17,169 nt of DNA from JAIVGV01 sp045807785 (GTDB lineage: Bacteria; Acidobacteriota; Blastocatellia; Pyrinomonadales; Pyrinomonadaceae): NCBI GenBank assembly GCA_045807785.1, contig JBJMGS010000176.1, positions 1 to 17,169 of the forward strand, read 5' to 3'. Below are positions 14,818 through 17,169 of this stretch, in pieces. The notes beneath the pieces are model-generated. The model was not told the origin of the DNA. It worked only from the letters and a program-made list of their open reading frames with translations, and did no database searches. Each line of letters starts with the position of its first letter. Positions within the stretch are counted from its first letter, which is position 1. A program made the position numbers and the translations under genes.

Positions 14818-15900
14818 TCAAGTGTTCGTCTTGCGCCCCGAGAAAGTCTGCTCGGTGACGAACTGCGACGCGCGGGCGAAGCAGTCGGCGAGTTGGAAGG
14901 GCCAGCGCGGGAGCGTGTTGAAGGGGCCGCGCACGCTGACGGTCGCCGCGACGGGGTCGGGCCAGCGCTCGCGCAGCGCGGCGGGCAAGCCCGCCGGGCG
15001 GCGCAGGTAGCTCGACATCGCCGCGCGGTATTTCTGCGGGTGCTGCTCCGTCACGTAAGGCGACTCCCACCGTCGCAGGACACTCGCCACCAGCCAGCGC
15101 GGGAGGCGCGCCGCTTCGTCCGCTGCGGGCGTAGCTTCGACCTTCGCGCCTAACAGACGGTGCGCCAGTCCGACGGCGCAGGTGATCCAGCGAGCCCTGC
15201 GCCGGTCGGCTCCCAGGCAGAGCGCCCAGTCGAACCCTCGCGGTCGCCCTTCGAGCGCCGCGCCGACGTCGCACAGCCACACGGGTCGCCAGGCGCCGTG
15301 GCGCAGCAGGTGGATGCAGAGCAGACCGAAATGATCCTCCGCGCACAGGACGCGCACGTCAGTCGCGCCCAGACTGACGAGCCGCGAGCGCGCGAACAGT
15401 TCGTCAACGTCGCGGTCTTCGAGTTCCGTAAAGCTGGAGTGGAGATCAACCACGCGCGCGCCGGCTCCCAGCGTCTGCAAAGCTGCCCGCGCCACTTCAT
15501 ACTGCTGCGGGCGGACGAGCAAATCCATGTCGCCGCACGGGCGCAAAGGTGGCTCGCCGTAGAGGCGCGCCGCCGCCCAGCCTTTCACCAGGATTGGCTC
15601 GACGCCCGCGGCGCGCAGCAGCGCCAAGACGCGCTCTATCTCGCGCTCGAACAAGGCGGATTGAATGATCTGCACACGGTAAGAGTGACGCAGCGCGTCC
15701 GCGAGCGGCGAGCGGCTGAGCGGCGAGTGCCGCACCCGCCGCCAGCCCAGGGCACCCGCGCCGCAGCCGATGAGTTGCGGCAGCACGGATTCGAGTTCGC
15801 GCTCCGACAGTCCGAGCGGGGGCAGCGACGCGCGCCAGACGCCCGCCAGCGCAGCCGCCACACGCTCGCCAGTTTGCTTCGGCGTTGAAGACGTTTTCAT
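14818..15900 (-). CDS. NTP_transf_5-type nucleotidyltransferase family protein
   Basis: A 360-residue soluble protein. The signature lies at about residues 103-130: ILVKGWAAARLYGEPPLRPC followed by GDMDLLVRP, with Asp124 and Asp126 as the expected metal-binding pair of the polymerase-beta-like nucleotidyltransferase fold. A later block, LCAEDHFGLLCIHLLRHGAW, is also typical of the NTP_transf_5 family. Members often sit in peptide-natural-product clusters, beside HPr-kinase-like and PqqD-like proteins; the reaction of most is unknown. Here the PqqD-fusion gene lies 69 bases upstream and the HprK-related kinase gene before that. The start at 15900 has only a weak AAGAG upstream. The C25 peptidase gene begins 92 bases downstream. 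Family call firm, substrate unknown. Confidence 0.85.
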   Translation of the reverse strand: MKTSSTPKQTGERVAAALAGVWRASLPPLGLSERELESVLPQLIGCGAGALGWRRVRHSPLSRSPLADALRHSYRVQIIQSALFEREIERVLALLRAAGVEPILVKGWAAARLYGEPPLRPCGDMDLLVRPQQYEVARAALQTLGAGARVVDLHSSFTELEDRDVDELFARSRLVSLGATDVRVLCAEDHFGLLCIHLLRHGAWRPVWLCDVGAALEGRPRGFDWALCLGADRRRARWITCAVGLAHRLLGAKVEATPAADEAARLPRWLVASVLRRWESPYVTEQHPQKYRAAMSSYLRRPAGLPAALRERWPDPVAATVSVRGPFNTLPRWPFQLADCFARASQFVTEQTFSGRKTNT

Positions 15901-15969
15901 CGGTTCACTCTTCTCAGTTTCCCACCCGCAAGTGTCGCGGCAAGGCAGGGCGAGGTCTCTGGCACACGC

Positions 15970-16476
15970 TCAGGCGCAAGCTTTGCCGGTTGAAGAGTCG
16001 CAGGCCGCTGAGGAGCTACAAATTCCCGACTGGCATTGATCGCTCTGATCGCAGCAAGCGCCCGACGGCAGCGCGTAGGAGGCTTGCGCGGGCGTGGGGG
16101 CGACGATGGTCGTGACGAGCGGGAGTGCGACGACGGCCGCGCGCCCGAGCACGCGCATCATCTGCCGCCTGTTCAAGCCACCCGGTTGAGGCGGAATCGC
16201 GCCCGCCTCAAGCAGTCGGTCCCGGCTCAACTGCTTGAGCGCGAGCCACACCACACGCTCGTCAACCGGCGCATCAGTTTCGCGCGACAGCACGCGCGCC
16301 AGTTCCGCGACGCTGGTGAGACCGTCGCAGTGACGCCAGACGAGTGCGGCTGTCTGATTCAGGCAATGCGCCTTGTCGCGCGCCAGATCATAGACGAGCA
16401 CCTCGTCGTGCAGTTCCCGAACGATCAACTCGTCGGTGCGTGCGCGCGGGTGCGCGGGCGCTCCTTGTCCACGCAT
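15970..16476 (-). CDS. PqqD-domain protein fused to a signal-like segment and a six-cysteine tail
   Basis: A 168-residue protein in three parts. Residues about 16-92 are a PqqD-type peptide-chaperone (RRE) domain: VYDLARDKAHCLNQTAALVW, then TSVAELARVL and LALKQLSRDRLL. Residues 99-132 resemble a Tat or Sec signal peptide placed internally: GGLNRRQMMRVLG, a hydrophobic run AAVVALPLVTTIV, then APTPAQA as a possible cleavage site. Residues 133-168 form a small Ser-rich tail with six cysteines at 141, 142, 148, 153, 159 and 167. PqqD domains bind leader peptides for modifying enzymes. Here the domain may act as the built-in leader of the tail, or the tail may be a metal or disulfide module anchored outside the membrane. 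GGAGGA is 7 bases upstream of the ATG, so the start is firm. Domain call firm; function inferred. Confidence 0.85.
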   Translation of the reverse strand: MRGQGAPAHPRARTDELIVRELHDEVLVYDLARDKAHCLNQTAALVWRHCDGLTSVAELARVLSRETDAPVDERVVWLALKQLSRDRLLEAGAIPPQPGGLNRRQMMRVLGRAAVVALPLVTTIVAPTPAQASYALPSGACCDQSDQCQSGICSSSAACDSSTGKACA

Positions 16477-16765
16477 ATGGACTCCTCCGTGAGATGTGAA
16501 GCCCGGCTCTCTGTTTTTGTTTGATCGTGCGCGGAAGTCCTACATGAGGTGGACTCCCTCAACTGAGACTTCCAGCCGGAACCGTGGTTGTGAAGACGGC
16601 TGCTCGACCCTGCTTGAACGAGGAAACCTTAACTGTGCCCGACGCTGTTTGCTTCGTGAGTAAAGACGTCTTCGAGCTCGCAGAACATTTGCACGTGAGA
16701 AGAACCCGGCCCGAAGTTCGCGCAGCTTAGCATCGTTTCCCTGAACGTGTAAATACTTTTTTTTC
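16477..16765 (-). other. Gap between the kinase and PqqD-fusion genes
   Basis: A 289-base stretch with no recognisable RNA gene and no heptamer array. On the minus strand a 34-codon frame (16733 to 16629) begins MLSCANFG and ends in TAA, with AGGGA about 4 bases before the ATG; composition gives no strong support for translation. The strand-sense sequence right after the kinase stop is purine-rich (AAGAAAAAAAAG), not a terminator. The length and AT-rich start would allow a promoter for the PqqD-fusion gene, but I cannot name convincing -35 and -10 boxes. Confidence 0.4.
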
Positions 16766-17169
16766 TTAACCGACTCTCGACAGGATGCGATTGACGATCT
16801 CGCGCGCCTCGCCGCGCCGTCCCGCGAGCACGGGCGCGTCCGCGACCACGCGCTCCAGTGCCGCGAGGGACTGGCCCGGACGACTCCGCGCCACGATCAC
16901 GTGTTCGAGGATCGCCAACGCACCCTGCCCCGGCGTCAGCAGCCTCGGTCGCCAGCGCGCGCCGCGCCGGTACTCGGTCATGAGCACGAGTCCGACCGGC
17001 AGCGGCTTGCTGCCCGCGGCGCCGCCCAACTCTTCGATGCGGAAATTCTCCTGCCTCAGTTCGCCTTCCTCACGCAGCGAGATCGGTTTGGCGAAAGGAT
17101 GCACGCGCCCGCGCCCGTCCAGCACCGCGAACTCGTCCGAGTAGTAGGTCGCGCCCGCGCGCACCAGCT
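16766..17169 (-). CDS. HprK-related kinase, C-terminal part (cut by window edge)
   Basis: The frame is open to the right edge, so about 134 C-terminal residues are visible and the N-terminal part with the P-loop lies outside. The visible start, LVRAGATYYSDEFAVLDGRG, followed by RVHPFAKPISLRE, matches the region after the P-loop in HprK-related serine kinases, which use the bacterial HPr kinase fold. The remainder is a helical region ending IVNRILSRVG. Relatives in lasso-peptide and other peptide clusters phosphorylate a serine of the precursor, and they often accompany PqqD and nucleotidyltransferase genes, as seen here. A GTG at 17164 should not be taken as the start. True HprK of the sugar phosphotransferase system is less likely, given the neighbours. 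Confidence 0.75.
   Translation of the reverse strand, partial: LVRAGATYYSDEFAVLDGRGRVHPFAKPISLREEGELRQENFRIEELGGAAGSKPLPVGLVLMTEYRRGARWRPRLLTPGQGALAILEHVIVARSRPGQSLAALERVVADAPVLAGRRGEAREIVNRILSRVG

Overview
The window reads as a chromosomal piece of a GC-rich bacterium. The class Blastocatellia of the Acidobacteriota is my best guess. This is inferred from the gene content (a short PheT, an IF3 with an Ala/Pro tail, a DUF2911 lipoprotein-like protein, a large C25 peptidase) and from the intergenic repeats; no marker gene proves it. Every gene I can support lies on the minus strand, so transcription runs from position 17169 towards position 1.

Right part (about 17169 to 10397, in transcription order): the end of an HprK-related kinase, cut by the window edge; a PqqD-domain protein fused to a signal-peptide-like segment and a six-cysteine tail; an NTP_transf_5-type nucleotidyltransferase; and a 1442-residue secreted gingipain-like (C25) cysteine peptidase. 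The first three look like a peptide-modification cassette. The tail of the PqqD fusion could be the modified peptide itself, which makes this the most promising candidate for an undescribed system here.

Middle part (about 10230 to 2866): a possible small gene coupled to thrS, then the classic translation cluster thrS-infC-rpmI-rplT-pheS-pheT. infC starts at an AUU codon behind a strong Shine-Dalgarno sequence, as in E. coli, where this underlies autoregulation. PheT lacks the N-terminal OB-fold tRNA-binding domain.

Left part (2639 to 87): zapB-like and zapA cell-division genes, a 6S RNA gene (ssrS), the ymdB-type phosphodiesterase gene and a DUF2911 exported protein.

Nearly every gene boundary carries a short array of degenerate 7-base tandem repeats. 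Each locus has its own heptamer, several loci are arranged as two facing arms that fold into hairpins, and many abut or contain a stop codon. At least eight such loci occur in 17 kb. No tRNA, rRNA, CRISPR array, insertion sequence or transposase was seen.
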